From Soehngenia longivitae (GTDB lineage Bacteria > Bacillota > Clostridia > Tissierellales > Tissierellaceae), in NCBI RefSeq assembly GCF_004684055.1, contig NZ_SRIB01000005.1, forward strand, positions 1-64,000: 64,000 nucleotides of DNA, given 5' to 3'. This document shows positions 44,995 to 53,430 of the stretch, one piece after another. Made by a program: the position numbers and the translations under genes. The stretch's first letter is position 1. Each line of letters starts with the position of its first letter. A model generated the notes under the pieces. It was not told the origin of the DNA and searched no databases. It saw only the letters and a list, made by a program, of their open reading frames with translations.

Positions 44995-46014
44995 ATGAAA
45001 GTTGAATTAATAAAAAATTTAGCATTAGAATTAGGCCTAGATTTAATAGGATTTACAGATATAACCCCTTTAAACAGGATTAAAAATAAGCTTAAGGATA
45101 GAGTTGATAAGAAACTCAACACAGAATTTGAGGCTAGTGATTTACAAAAGAGAATAGATCCAAAGAAAATCATGGGGGAAGCAAATAGCATAATTGTAGT
45201 TGGTTTTCCTTACTTCTATGCAAATTTTAATGGAAATGACAGTAAGGATAGACTCTTTGGTAAGCTATCTAGATCATCTTGGGGGATGGATTATCATCTA
45301 GTGATTAAAAAATATTTGCAAAAGTTAGTGGATGAATTATCACAATATGAAAAATTTGATTACTCGATAATAACGGATACTTCACCATTAGTAGATAGAG
45401 AAATTGCTTATAAAGCCGGTATAGGCTATTACGGAAAAAATACGAGCATAATTAACCAGACTTACGGTTCATTTATTTTTATAGGATATATACTTACAGA
45501 TCTGTATTTAGACAAATACAATTCTCCAATAGAATCACAATGTGGAGAATGTGATATTTGTATGAGAAGCTGTCCAGGAAAAGCTATTGAAGAACCATAT
45601 AAACTGAATCCAAAAAAATGTATTTCATATCTTACTCAAACGAAAAAGTACTTAGACGAAGAGGAAAGTAAAAAAATGGGTATAAATATCTATGGATGTG
45701 ACATATGTCAGATGGTATGCCCTAAAAATAAAAATATAAAAGAATCCACTTTCGATGAATTCAAACCATATAAAACAAATGGAGTAGTATATATTAAAGA
45801 GATCTTAATTATGAGCAACGAAGAGTTCAAAAATAAATATGGTGATATGGCGGGAAGTTGGAGAGGCAAAAATGTATTAGTAAGAAATGCAATCATTGCG
45901 CTAGAAAATATCGGATATATAGATGATGAAATAGTTGAATATCTAATGGAGAACAAGTCGGAACTTTTAAAGCCATATATTGCTAGATATATAACAAAAT
46001 TTTCATCTAAATAG
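44995..46014 (+). CDS. queG: epoxyqueuosine reductase
   Basis: The 339-residue protein has an N-terminal cobalamin-binding region and two [4Fe-4S] sites: CGECDICMRSCP, and CISYLTQTK with CDICQMVCPKN. A short C-terminal HEAT-like tail (LVRNAIIALENIGY) is shorter than in the ~380-residue enzymes. It catalyses the last step of queuosine synthesis on tRNA (epoxyqueuosine to queuosine) and needs B12, which the transporter encoded 5 kb downstream could supply. AGGTGAT precedes the ATG. Confidence 0.92.
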   Translation: MKVELIKNLALELGLDLIGFTDITPLNRIKNKLKDRVDKKLNTEFEASDLQKRIDPKKIMGEANSIIVVGFPYFYANFNGNDSKDRLFGKLSRSSWGMDYHLVIKKYLQKLVDELSQYEKFDYSIITDTSPLVDREIAYKAGIGYYGKNTSIINQTYGSFIFIGYILTDLYLDKYNSPIESQCGECDICMRSCPGKAIEEPYKLNPKKCISYLTQTKKYLDEEESKKMGINIYGCDICQMVCPKNKNIKESTFDEFKPYKTNGVVYIKEILIMSNEEFKNKYGDMAGSWRGKNVLVRNAIIALENIGYIDDEIVEYLMENKSELLKPYIARYITKFSSK

Positions 46015-46022
46015 ATTAGTAA

Positions 46023-46033
46023 TATGATATAAT
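46023..46033 (+). promoter_or_regulatory. extended -10 element upstream of kbl
   Basis: TATGATATAAT has TATAAT at 46028-46033 and lies 33 bases before the kbl start. No clear -35 is visible. Confidence 0.5.
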
Positions 46034-46066
46034 TCTATTGTAAATTTAAAATTTGGAGGGATATAA

Positions 46067-47254
46067 GTGTCGAATGTACATGAGTTGAACTTTTTAAAAG
46101 AGAAGATTCAGGAATTAAAAGATCAAGGAGTCTATAGAAAATTACCCGTTTTAGATTCTCCTACAGGCCCTGAAGTTATTTTGAATGGGAAAAGAGTTAT
46201 TAACTTATCCTCTAACAACTATCTTGGGTTTGCGAACCATGAAAGGCTTAGAAAAGCAGCGATAAAAGCTGTTGAAGAATACGGTGCGGGATCAGGCGCT
46301 GTAAGAACGATAATTGGAAATATGAAGATTCATGAGGATTTAGAAAAAATACTTTCAGAATTCAAAAGGGAAGAGGCTGTATTTGTCTATCAATCTGGTT
46401 TTAATTGCAACGCAGGAACAATACAGGCAATCACTGAAGAAGGAGATATAATTATTTCAGATGAGTTGAATCACGCTTCAATAATAGATGGTTCTAGGCT
46501 ATCTAAAGCTGATAGAGCGATATATAAACATTCTGACATGGATAGCTTAGAAAAAGTATTAAAAGAGAGTAGAAAAAAATACAAAAATATACTTGTCATA
46601 ACCGATGGAGTATTTAGCATGGATGGGGACATTGCTAAACTGCCTGAAATAGTTGAATTAGCTGAAAAGTATGATGCAATGACATATGTAGATGATGCGC
46701 ATGGGTCAGGTGTATTAGGTGAAAGTGGAAGGGGAACTGTAGATCATTTTAAACTTCACAACAGAGTGGATTTTTCTATTGGAACATTATCAAAAGCAAT
46801 TGGTTCTGTTGGTGGGTACGTAGCAGGTTCCCAAACTATGTATGAATGGTTAAGCCATAGAGCTAGACCTGCACTTTTCTCAACCTCATTGCCTCCAGCA
46901 GCAGTCGGGGCATCAATTGAAGCTATAAAAATGTTGATGGAATCAACTGAATATACAGATAAACTCTGGGATAATGCAAAGTATTTCAAGGAAAAGATGA
47001 GCCAATCAGGATTTGATATAGGAAACAGCCAAACTCCAATTACACCTGTTATAATTGGAGAAGAGGGAAAGACAATGGAATTTTCCAGAAAACTACTTGA
47101 AAATGGTGTATTCGTATCAGGAATTGTATTTCCAACTGTTCCTAAGAATACAGGCAGAGTTAGATGTATGGTTACAGCAGCTCATTCCAAAGAACAACTG
47201 GATATTGCTGTTGAGGTATTTAATAAAGTTGGTAGAGAGATGGGGCTTATATAA
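46067..47254 (+). CDS. kbl: glycine C-acetyltransferase (2-amino-3-ketobutyrate CoA ligase)
   Basis: The 395-residue PLP enzyme of the alpha-oxoamine synthase family has [36 protein letters not shown] and the PLP-binding Lys in [11 protein letters not shown]. Kbl converts 2-amino-3-ketobutyrate and CoA to glycine and acetyl-CoA in threonine breakdown. The related 8-amino-7-oxononanoate synthase is the main alternative, but no biotin genes are near. Threonine dehydrogenase is not in the window either. The GTG start follows GGAGGG. Confidence 0.88.
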   Translation: MSNVHELNFLKEKIQELKDQGVYRKLPVLDSPTGPEVILNGKRVINLSSNNYLGFANHERLRKAAIKAVEEYGAGSGAVRTIIGNMKIHEDLEKILSEFKREEAVFVYQSGFNCNAGTIQAITEEGDIIISDELNHASIIDGSRLSKADRAIYKHSDMDSLEKVLKESRKKYKNILVITDGVFSMDGDIAKLPEIVELAEKYDAMTYVDDAHGSGVLGESGRGTVDHFKLHNRVDFSIGTLSKAIGSVGGYVAGSQTMYEWLSHRARPALFSTSLPPAAVGASIEAIKMLMESTEYTDKLWDNAKYFKEKMSQSGFDIGNSQTPITPVIIGEEGKTMEFSRKLLENGVFVSGIVFPTVPKNTGRVRCMVTAAHSKEQLDIAVEVFNKVGREMGLI

Positions 47255-47258
47255 GGTA

Positions 47259-47286
47259 ATTAAGGGGAGATTAATCTTCCCTTAAT
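47259..47286 (+). terminator. terminator after kbl
   Basis: ATTAAGGGGAGA pairs with TCTTCCCTTAAT around a TTAA loop, followed by TTTTT. Confidence 0.85.
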
Positions 47287-47305
47287 TTTTAATAAAGGTG
47301 ATATT

Positions 47306-47587
47306 ATGATCGTAGGTTGTTGTGAAATTGAATTATATATATATGAGTCATATTCATTGAAGGACAAGAGAATGGTAATAAAAAGTATAATAGAAAAAAT
47401 GAAACGCAGATATAATATTTCTATATCGGAAGTTGGAGATAACGATATATGGAACAAATCATCTATAGCCTTTTGCACTGTGTCTAATGGCATGACTAAT
47501 GTTAATAAAATAATTCAAGAATGTATTGATTTTTTGGAGTTAGATGATAGGATAGAAATAATTAATAGCGTTATAAATTATTATTAA
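47306..47587 (+). CDS. DUF503 (YlxP-like) protein
   Basis: The 93-residue protein has the DUF503 pattern YESYSLKDKRMVIKS near the N terminus and SEVGDNDIWNKSSI in the middle. Function is unknown, though relatives often sit beside rbfA and infB; here it does not, and endonuclease III follows. AAAGGTGAT precedes the ATG. Confidence 0.85.
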   Translation: MIVGCCEIELYIYESYSLKDKRMVIKSIIEKMKRRYNISISEVGDNDIWNKSSIAFCTVSNGMTNVNKIIQECIDFLELDDRIEIINSVINYY

Positions 47588-47605
47588 TAGGAGTATTAAA
47601 TTTAA

Positions 47606-48265
47606 ATGAACAAAAAATTATCAAAAAAAGATGCACTAGAAGTGCTTACTATATTAGAAAAAACATATCCAAATGCGAAAGCTCAATTGAATTTTAGCAA
47701 TGAATTTGAGCTTTTAATAGCGACAATACTCTCTGCGCAGTGCACAGATGTAAGAGTGAATAAAACCACAGATGTGTTATTTAAAGAATTAAAAACCCCC
47801 AGAGACTATGTGAATCTAGGAGAAGAAAAATTAGCGGAGAAAATAAAAAGTTGTGGATTAGCAAATAATAAATCTAAGAATATTATAAATGCATGTATCA
47901 TGCTAGAGGAGAACTACGATGGGAAAGTGCCAGATAGTTTTGATGAATTAATTAAATTACCTGGGGTTGGAAGAAAAACAGCAAATGTAGTGTTGAGTAA
48001 TGCTTTTGATATTCCAGCAATCGCTGTCGATACACATGTTTTTAGAGTATCAAATAGAATTGGGCTAGCTAATAGTTCAACTGTAGAAGGCACAGAGAAA
48101 GATCTTATGGGGATAATTCCAAAAGAAAGATGGAGTAAAGCTCATCACCTTCTCATATTTCACGGAAGAAATATTTGCAAGGCTAGAAATCCTTCATGCT
48201 ATGAATGCTCTATAAATAGTAAATGTTTATATTACAAAAATAATGTATTGAATTTGAGAAAATAA
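47606..48265 (+). CDS. nth: endonuclease III
   Basis: The 219-residue enzyme has helix-hairpin-helix LIKLPGVGRKTANVVL with the catalytic Lys, the catalytic Asp in VDTHVFRVSNR, and the C-terminal [4Fe-4S] motif C-x6-C-x2-C-x5-C. It removes oxidised pyrimidines from DNA and nicks abasic sites. TAGGAG lies upstream of the ATG, about 13 bases away. VanW follows 14 bp after. Confidence 0.96.
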   Translation: MNKKLSKKDALEVLTILEKTYPNAKAQLNFSNEFELLIATILSAQCTDVRVNKTTDVLFKELKTPRDYVNLGEEKLAEKIKSCGLANNKSKNIINACIMLEENYDGKVPDSFDELIKLPGVGRKTANVVLSNAFDIPAIAVDTHVFRVSNRIGLANSSTVEGTEKDLMGIIPKERWSKAHHLLIFHGRNICKARNPSCYECSINSKCLYYKNNVLNLRK

Positions 48266-48279
48266 AAGGGGAAGAATTT

Positions 48280-49653
48280 ATGAAAAGAAGCATGAAATTA
48301 GCTTTGACATTTACTTTGAGTATAATATTAATTGCACTAATTTTTTATTTTTATATTGATAATAAGCTAAATAGTGGATATTTTTATGAAGGTGTACATG
48401 TAGATGGTATTGAGCTATCGGATTATAGCAAAGAGGAAGCAGTTAAACTATTAGAGGGGAAAAAGCAAAAAGAAATTGAATCGCAAAAAATGACAATATT
48501 ATCAGAAAGAAATAATGAATTTGAATATATATTGCCATTAAAAGATTTAGGATATGATTATAACTATGAAAAGGCAGTTGATGAGGCTCACAATGTCGGC
48601 AGAGAAGGTAGTTTTATTGATAGACTAAAATTCATTAATAATCTAAAGAAAAATCCAGTAAATATTGAATTAATGTACTATTATGATCCAAATCTCATTG
48701 ATAAACATATTGATGAGATAAGTAAAATGTTGTATGAAGAACCAAAAAATGCATCTCTTAAATTTGACGGAGAAAATTTTCATATAACTGATGAAGTAAT
48801 TGGATATGAAGTGAATAAAGTTAAATTAAAATCAATGATAGAGTCAAATATTGGTCAATTAGATGACATATATGTACCTTATGAGAAATTAGAGCCAGAA
48901 ATTACTAAAAAACTATATAATAAGGTTAATGGGCTACTTGCTCATTTCTCAACTAGTTTTAAATCTAGTGCAAGTGGAAGGATAAATAATATAGTATTGT
49001 CGGCAAATTCTTTTAAAGGGAAAATTGTTTTGCCTGGAGAAGTAGTTTCATATAATGAAACAACAGGGCCAAGGAGCTCAAAAAATGGGTATGAGGATGC
49101 ACCGGTAATAGTAAATGGGGAGCTGACGCCTGGTATAGGAGGAGGAGTCTGTCAAACATCTACGACTTTATATAACACACTTTTACTGGCGGATTTAGAG
49201 ATTTTGGAGCGCCATCCTCATTCAATTCCACCTGCTTACGTTCCAAAAGGAACTGATGCAGCAGTTGCTGGAATTTACTATGATTTAGTATTTAAAAACA
49301 ATTTCGATTTTCCTATTTACATTGATACAAAGATAATAGATAAAACAGTTCATTTCTATATTTATGGTGATGCTGCAAATAGAAATTACGAGATAAAAAT
49401 AGGCACAGAATTAATTGAGACTATACCATATAAGACTGTAGAAAAACTAAATGATAATCTTGAACCAGGGACAAGAAACTTACTACAAGAGGGAAGAAAT
49501 GGCTATAAAGTTGCGACTTATAAATATAAGATTGTTAATGGAAAAGTAATTGAAAAGACAAAAATATCATCAGATTACTATAAAGAAAAAGATTATATCT
49601 ACGAAGTAGGGCCTGAAAAAGAAGATCCACAAGAAGTAGAAATCACTGATTAA
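48280..49653 (+). CDS. VanW-family cell-wall protein with PG-binding and G5 domains
   Basis: The 457-residue protein has an N-terminal membrane anchor (residues ~7-27), two PG_binding_4-type regions (~30-210, starting GVHVDGIELSDYSKEEAV), a VanW domain (~225-350, with GPRSSKNGY and GGGVCQTSTTLYN) and a C-terminal G5-like domain. Such proteins are surface or spore-wall associated in clostridia. Enzymatic activity has been proposed for VanW but is not assigned here. GGGGAAG precedes the ATG. Confidence 0.9.
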   Translation: MKRSMKLALTFTLSIILIALIFYFYIDNKLNSGYFYEGVHVDGIELSDYSKEEAVKLLEGKKQKEIESQKMTILSERNNEFEYILPLKDLGYDYNYEKAVDEAHNVGREGSFIDRLKFINNLKKNPVNIELMYYYDPNLIDKHIDEISKMLYEEPKNASLKFDGENFHITDEVIGYEVNKVKLKSMIESNIGQLDDIYVPYEKLEPEITKKLYNKVNGLLAHFSTSFKSSASGRINNIVLSANSFKGKIVLPGEVVSYNETTGPRSSKNGYEDAPVIVNGELTPGIGGGVCQTSTTLYNTLLLADLEILERHPHSIPPAYVPKGTDAAVAGIYYDLVFKNNFDFPIYIDTKIIDKTVHFYIYGDAANRNYEIKIGTELIETIPYKTVEKLNDNLEPGTRNLLQEGRNGYKVATYKYKIVNGKVIEKTKISSDYYKEKDYIYEVGPEKEDPQEVEITD

Positions 49654-49818
49654 AATAATAAGTGTTCTTGGTGTAAAATAATTGTTGGACAAAAAAATTG
49701 AGAGTAAATTTCCTTATATATAGGATAGAAGGAAGATGGCTTAAAATATATGCTTAGAATTTTTATTTTTAATTGTTTTCCAACAATTAATTGACACAAT
49801 TTTAAGTATTGAATAGGA

Positions 49819-49847
49819 TTGATAAAAATCAATTAATTTGTTATCAT
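49819..49847 (+). promoter_or_regulatory. promoter of the cobalamin-uptake operon
   Basis: TTGATA (49819-49824), a 17-base spacer and TATCAT (49842-49847) would start transcription about 10 bases before the riboswitch. Both hexamers are one or two bases from consensus. Confidence 0.6.
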
Positions 49848-49865
49848 ATATATGACAATTTAATA

Positions 49866-50022
49866 AAATTTAGGTATCTTTTAGATTTAAAAGGGAAAAT
49901 GGTGTAAATCCATTACAGCCCCCGCTACTGTGAATGCTGACGAAATCAACATTATGCCACTGGGAAACTGGGAAGGCGTTGAGAGTAGAATGAAGCATAA
50001 GTCAGGATATCTGCCTAAATTT
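49866..50022 (+). promoter_or_regulatory. cobalamin (adenosylcobalamin) riboswitch
   Basis: The conserved B12-box elements appear in order: GGGAAAATGGTG, AAATCCATTACAGCCCCCGC, CTGTGA, GCCACTGGGAA, GGGAAGG and GTCAGGATATCTGCC. The closing stem AAATTTAGG/CCTAAATTT is perfect. The 466-bp gap before btuF holds this element, its promoter and a terminator. Cobalamin binding is expected to reduce expression of the downstream uptake genes. Confidence 0.96.
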
Positions 50023-50061
50023 ATTAGCCTCGGAGGGAGGGATGTGTATAAGTTTTTTTGT

Positions 50062-50086
50062 GCTTACCTCCATGGTAAGCTTTTTT
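50062..50086 (+). terminator. riboswitch-controlled terminator
   Basis: GCTTAC and GTAAGC form a 6-bp stem with a CTCCATG loop, followed by TTTTTT. It lies 40 bases after the riboswitch. CCTCC at the stem-loop boundary can pair with upstream GGAGG (50031-50040), a possible alternative antiterminator. Confidence 0.8.
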
Positions 50087-50119
50087 ATGTTCATTAATTA
50101 GATCAAGGAGGGTAAAAGA

Positions 50120-51043
50120 ATGAAAAAGAGAAGTTTGTATTTGTTATTAGCACTGTTGATAATTTTAGGGAGTATATCAGGTTGTAGCAGCTCTACAAGC
50201 CCTGCTGAAGACAATCCTCAACAAGTTGCAGAGACCATAGAAATTACTGATGATTTTGGAAAAGTCATCACACTTGAAAAACCAGCTGAGAAAATAGTTT
50301 CTTTGGCACCTAGCCAAACTGAAATACTATTTGCAATAGGGGCTGGGGAAAAAGTTGTTGGTGTAACTACAGCAGATGATTATCCTGAAGAAGTTAAAGA
50401 GATAGAAAAAGTAGGTGGCTTTGATGGGTGGAATCTAGAAATGATAATAGCTCTTGAGCCTGATTTAGTAATAAATTATGGACAAGGTAGTGAAGAAGAC
50501 AATAAAAGGTTTGAAGAGGCGGGAATAGTTGTAGCTAGTTTTTTGCCAGAAACTATTGATGATGTAATGGATACAATAGAAAAAATCGGAGTACTTACAG
50601 GAAACAGTGATAAAGCAAAAGAGGTAGTAGAAGATATGAAATCCGAAAGAGATGAGATCATATCAAAAGTTAAAGATTTGGAAACAAAGAGAGTTTTCTA
50701 TGAAGTATACAATGATCCACTGATGACAGCAGGACCAGGGTCTTTCATAGATGAACTTATTAATCTAGCTGGTGGGGAGAATATTGCAAAAGATGCTGAT
50801 AGCCCTTATCCACAATATGATGTAGAAAAATTGATTGAAAAAAATCCAGAAGTTTATCTTATTCCAGACGATTCAACTACTACATTGGAAACACTAAAAG
50901 AAAGACCTGGATTTGAGAATATTGATGCGATAAAGAATTCACAGGTATATTTCTTAGATGCTGATATAGTCTCAAGAGCTGGACCAAGGATTATTCAAGG
51001 CTTAGAAGAAATAGCTAAAGCAATTCATCCAGAAATAGATTAG
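50120..51043 (+). CDS. btuF: cobalamin ABC transporter substrate-binding lipoprotein
   Basis: The 307-residue class III solute-binding protein has a lipoprotein signal (lipobox-like SISGC, Cys at residue 22), then EITDDFGKVITLEKPAEKIVSLAPSQTE in short segments, and two lobes joined by a long helix. The B12 riboswitch upstream indicates cobalamin as the ligand; iron siderophore binding is the family alternative. GGAGGG precedes the ATG. Permease and ATPase genes follow 12 and 10 bp apart. Confidence 0.9.
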   Translation: MKKRSLYLLLALLIILGSISGCSSSTSPAEDNPQQVAETIEITDDFGKVITLEKPAEKIVSLAPSQTEILFAIGAGEKVVGVTTADDYPEEVKEIEKVGGFDGWNLEMIIALEPDLVINYGQGSEEDNKRFEEAGIVVASFLPETIDDVMDTIEKIGVLTGNSDKAKEVVEDMKSERDEIISKVKDLETKRVFYEVYNDPLMTAGPGSFIDELINLAGGENIAKDADSPYPQYDVEKLIEKNPEVYLIPDDSTTTLETLKERPGFENIDAIKNSQVYFLDADIVSRAGPRIIQGLEEIAKAIHPEID

Positions 51044-51055
51044 AGTTGTGGTAAA

Positions 51056-52102
51056 ATGAAACTCTACCATAAAGAATCAAAATTCAGAGTTTTAATTAGC
51101 TTATTAATGTTACTCATTATAATTGTAGCTATGGCATCTGCGATAGGCAGCGCAAATATAAAAGTACTAGATGTATATAGAGTTATTCTCTCAAAGATGC
51201 CCATAATAAATAAATATATAAATGTAGAAAATATTACAGATGCTCAATTTGCAATAATCTGGAATGTGAGATTACCAAGAGTAATTTTGGGAATGATGGT
51301 TGGAGCTAGCCTATCAGTTGCTGGAGTGTCTTTTCAAGGGCTACTAAAAAACCCAATGGCAGACCCCTATATATTAGGGGTCTCATCTGGGGCTGCATTA
51401 GGAGCTACTATTGCCATAATTAGCAAATTCGAATATGTTAAATACGGATTTTCAAGCATTACTCTTGCGGCATTTATTGGAGCGATAGTAGCTGTATTTA
51501 TAGTTTACAATATAGGGAAAATAAACAATAAATTATCTACAAACACTCTACTTCTTGCTGGAGTTGCAGTAGGGCAGTTTTTTACTGCAATAATGTCTTT
51601 TTTGATGGTTTTTAATTCTAATGATATGTCTAGAATAATATATTGGACTATGGGCAGTTTATCAGGAAAGGGTTGGAATCCAGTAAAAACCTTATCTATA
51701 CCAATATTGTTGACTATAGTTGTACTAATCTATTATTCAAAAGAGCTTAATATATTACTTACAGGTGATGAAACTGCAAAAAGTATGGGGGTAAATGTAG
51801 AGAGAACTAAGCAAATAATTTTAGTCCTTGGGACTTTACTTACTTCATTAGTTGTCTCTGTAAGCGGTATAATTGGATTTGTGGGACTTATCATTCCACA
51901 TATAACCAGAATAATATTTGGACCTGATCATAGGATTTTGATTCCTTCTTCTGCGATGGTGGGAGCGATATTTATGATAGTTACAGATACTATTTCAAGA
52001 ACATTGATTTCTCCAGTAGAGATACCTGTTGGCATAATTACTGCGATGTTTGGAGGACCATTTTTTATTTACCTATTGAGAAGTAAAAAGAAAATGATGT
52101 GA
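51056..52102 (+). CDS. btuC: cobalamin ABC transporter permease (FecCD/BtuC family)
   Basis: The 348-residue membrane protein has about ten helices and the family motifs NVRLPRVILGMMVGASLSVAG (in part), QGLLKNPMADPYILG, and GIIGFVGLIIPHITR. The homodimer forms the vitamin B12 channel. Its assignment to cobalamin rests on the riboswitch. The upstream ribosome site is weak (TGTGGT), so coupling to btuF is likely. Confidence 0.9.
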   Translation: MKLYHKESKFRVLISLLMLLIIIVAMASAIGSANIKVLDVYRVILSKMPIINKYINVENITDAQFAIIWNVRLPRVILGMMVGASLSVAGVSFQGLLKNPMADPYILGVSSGAALGATIAIISKFEYVKYGFSSITLAAFIGAIVAVFIVYNIGKINNKLSTNTLLLAGVAVGQFFTAIMSFLMVFNSNDMSRIIYWTMGSLSGKGWNPVKTLSIPILLTIVVLIYYSKELNILLTGDETAKSMGVNVERTKQIILVLGTLLTSLVVSVSGIIGFVGLIIPHITRIIFGPDHRILIPSSAMVGAIFMIVTDTISRTLISPVEIPVGIITAMFGGPFFIYLLRSKKKMM

Positions 52103-52112
52103 GGAAATTCAT

Positions 52113-53375
52113 ATGAATATTATTAATTTGAACAAAGTAGAGTTTGGATATGGAAAACAAAAAGTATTAAAAGATATAAATCTAACCATTGAAGAAGGGC
52201 AATTTCTTAGTATTATTGGGCCAAATGGGGCTGGAAAGTCAACATTATTAAAGGTAATAAACAATATTTATGAAAACTATGATGGGAACATTTCTATATA
52301 TGGGAAAAATATTAGAGATTATACTAGAAAAGAATTAGCTAGGATTGTTTCTTTTGTTCCACAAGATACTTATTTAGATTTTGAATTTAGTATTGAAGAA
52401 CTTGTATTCATGGGAAGATATCCTTTTCAAAAGCGATTTCAAAATGATGGAAAGTATGATTATGATATATCTTATAGAGCTATGGCATTGACAAATACTT
52501 TAGAGATAAAAGATAGGCTCATAACACAAATATCAGGTGGAGAAAGGCAAAGAGCTTTGATAGCTAAAGCATTAGCTCAAGATCCAAAGATAATATTATT
52601 AGATGAGCCAACTTCTCATCTAGATATAAATCATCAGATTGAAGTATTGGAATTATTAAAAGAATTAAACAAAAAACAAAACTTAACAATAATATCTGTA
52701 TTACATGATTTGAATTTAGCTAGTAGATATTCTGACAAGTTAGTATTGTTAAAAGACGGTCAGATATTGAAATCAGGGAATGTAGATGAAGTTTTAACAG
52801 CCTCCAATATAGAAAATGCATACAATACAAGGGCTATAGTGGAGTTAAATAAATTTACAAACTCCTTATTTGTAACGCCCATTGAACTGAAAAAAAGAGA
52901 AAAAAACACTTCATTTCCCAGCATTCATTTGATAGCAGGTGGAGGAAGCGGGCAAGTGATTATCTCAAGGCTTTTAAAAGAAGGAATTGACTTAAGCGTT
53001 GGTGTTTTAAATGTTGGGGACAGCGATTGGCAATTAGCTAAGAGTCTAAAAATCGATATGATTGAAGAAAAACCATTTTCAGCAATCAAAGATGAGACAA
53101 GTAAAGAAAATCTGAATTTAATGAGAACTAAAGACATAGTTGTCATAGCACAAGTTCCAATTGGACATGGGAATCTATTAAACTTAGAGATGGCACTCAC
53201 AGCAATAAATGAAGGCAAAAAAGTTATTTATGTAAAAGAAGATGATGATAAAAATATTGATTATACAAATGGTATAGCTACAAAAGTAATAGATGAACTA
53301 ATTTTAAAGGGCATGATTGTTTTAAATTCAATCGATGAATTAATGAATTATTTAGAAAATTATAGGTTTAAATAA
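52113..53375 (+). CDS. btuD: cobalamin ABC transporter ATPase with extra C-terminal domain
   Basis: The 420-residue protein has a standard BtuD/FhuC ATPase in its N-terminal 255 residues: Walker A GPNGAGKST (36-44), signature ISGGERQR (141-148), Walker B ILLDEPTSHLD and the H-loop in LHDLN. An additional domain at about 268-420 starts with SIHLIAGGGSG and looks Rossmann-like, with alternating hydrophobic strands (VGVLNVGDSD, VVIAQVPIGHGN, KKVIYVKE). Extensions of this kind occur on some archaeal and clostridial cobalamin ATPases; the function is not known. GAGGAA precedes the ATG. Confidence 0.9.
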   Translation: MNIINLNKVEFGYGKQKVLKDINLTIEEGQFLSIIGPNGAGKSTLLKVINNIYENYDGNISIYGKNIRDYTRKELARIVSFVPQDTYLDFEFSIEELVFMGRYPFQKRFQNDGKYDYDISYRAMALTNTLEIKDRLITQISGGERQRALIAKALAQDPKIILLDEPTSHLDINHQIEVLELLKELNKKQNLTIISVLHDLNLASRYSDKLVLLKDGQILKSGNVDEVLTASNIENAYNTRAIVELNKFTNSLFVTPIELKKREKNTSFPSIHLIAGGGSGQVIISRLLKEGIDLSVGVLNVGDSDWQLAKSLKIDMIEEKPFSAIKDETSKENLNLMRTKDIVVIAQVPIGHGNLLNLEMALTAINEGKKVIYVKEDDDKNIDYTNGIATKVIDELILKGMIVLNSIDELMNYLENYRFK

Positions 53376-53430
53376 TTTCTCCTATGATACAATATTTATA
53401 TATAAATATTAAAAACATGGAGATGATTAA

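Noticed and set aside
47055-47285. Out-of-frame plus-strand frame at the end of kbl
   Set aside because: Kbl continues in its own frame to a normal C terminus, so this is an overlapping shadow frame rather than a frameshift.
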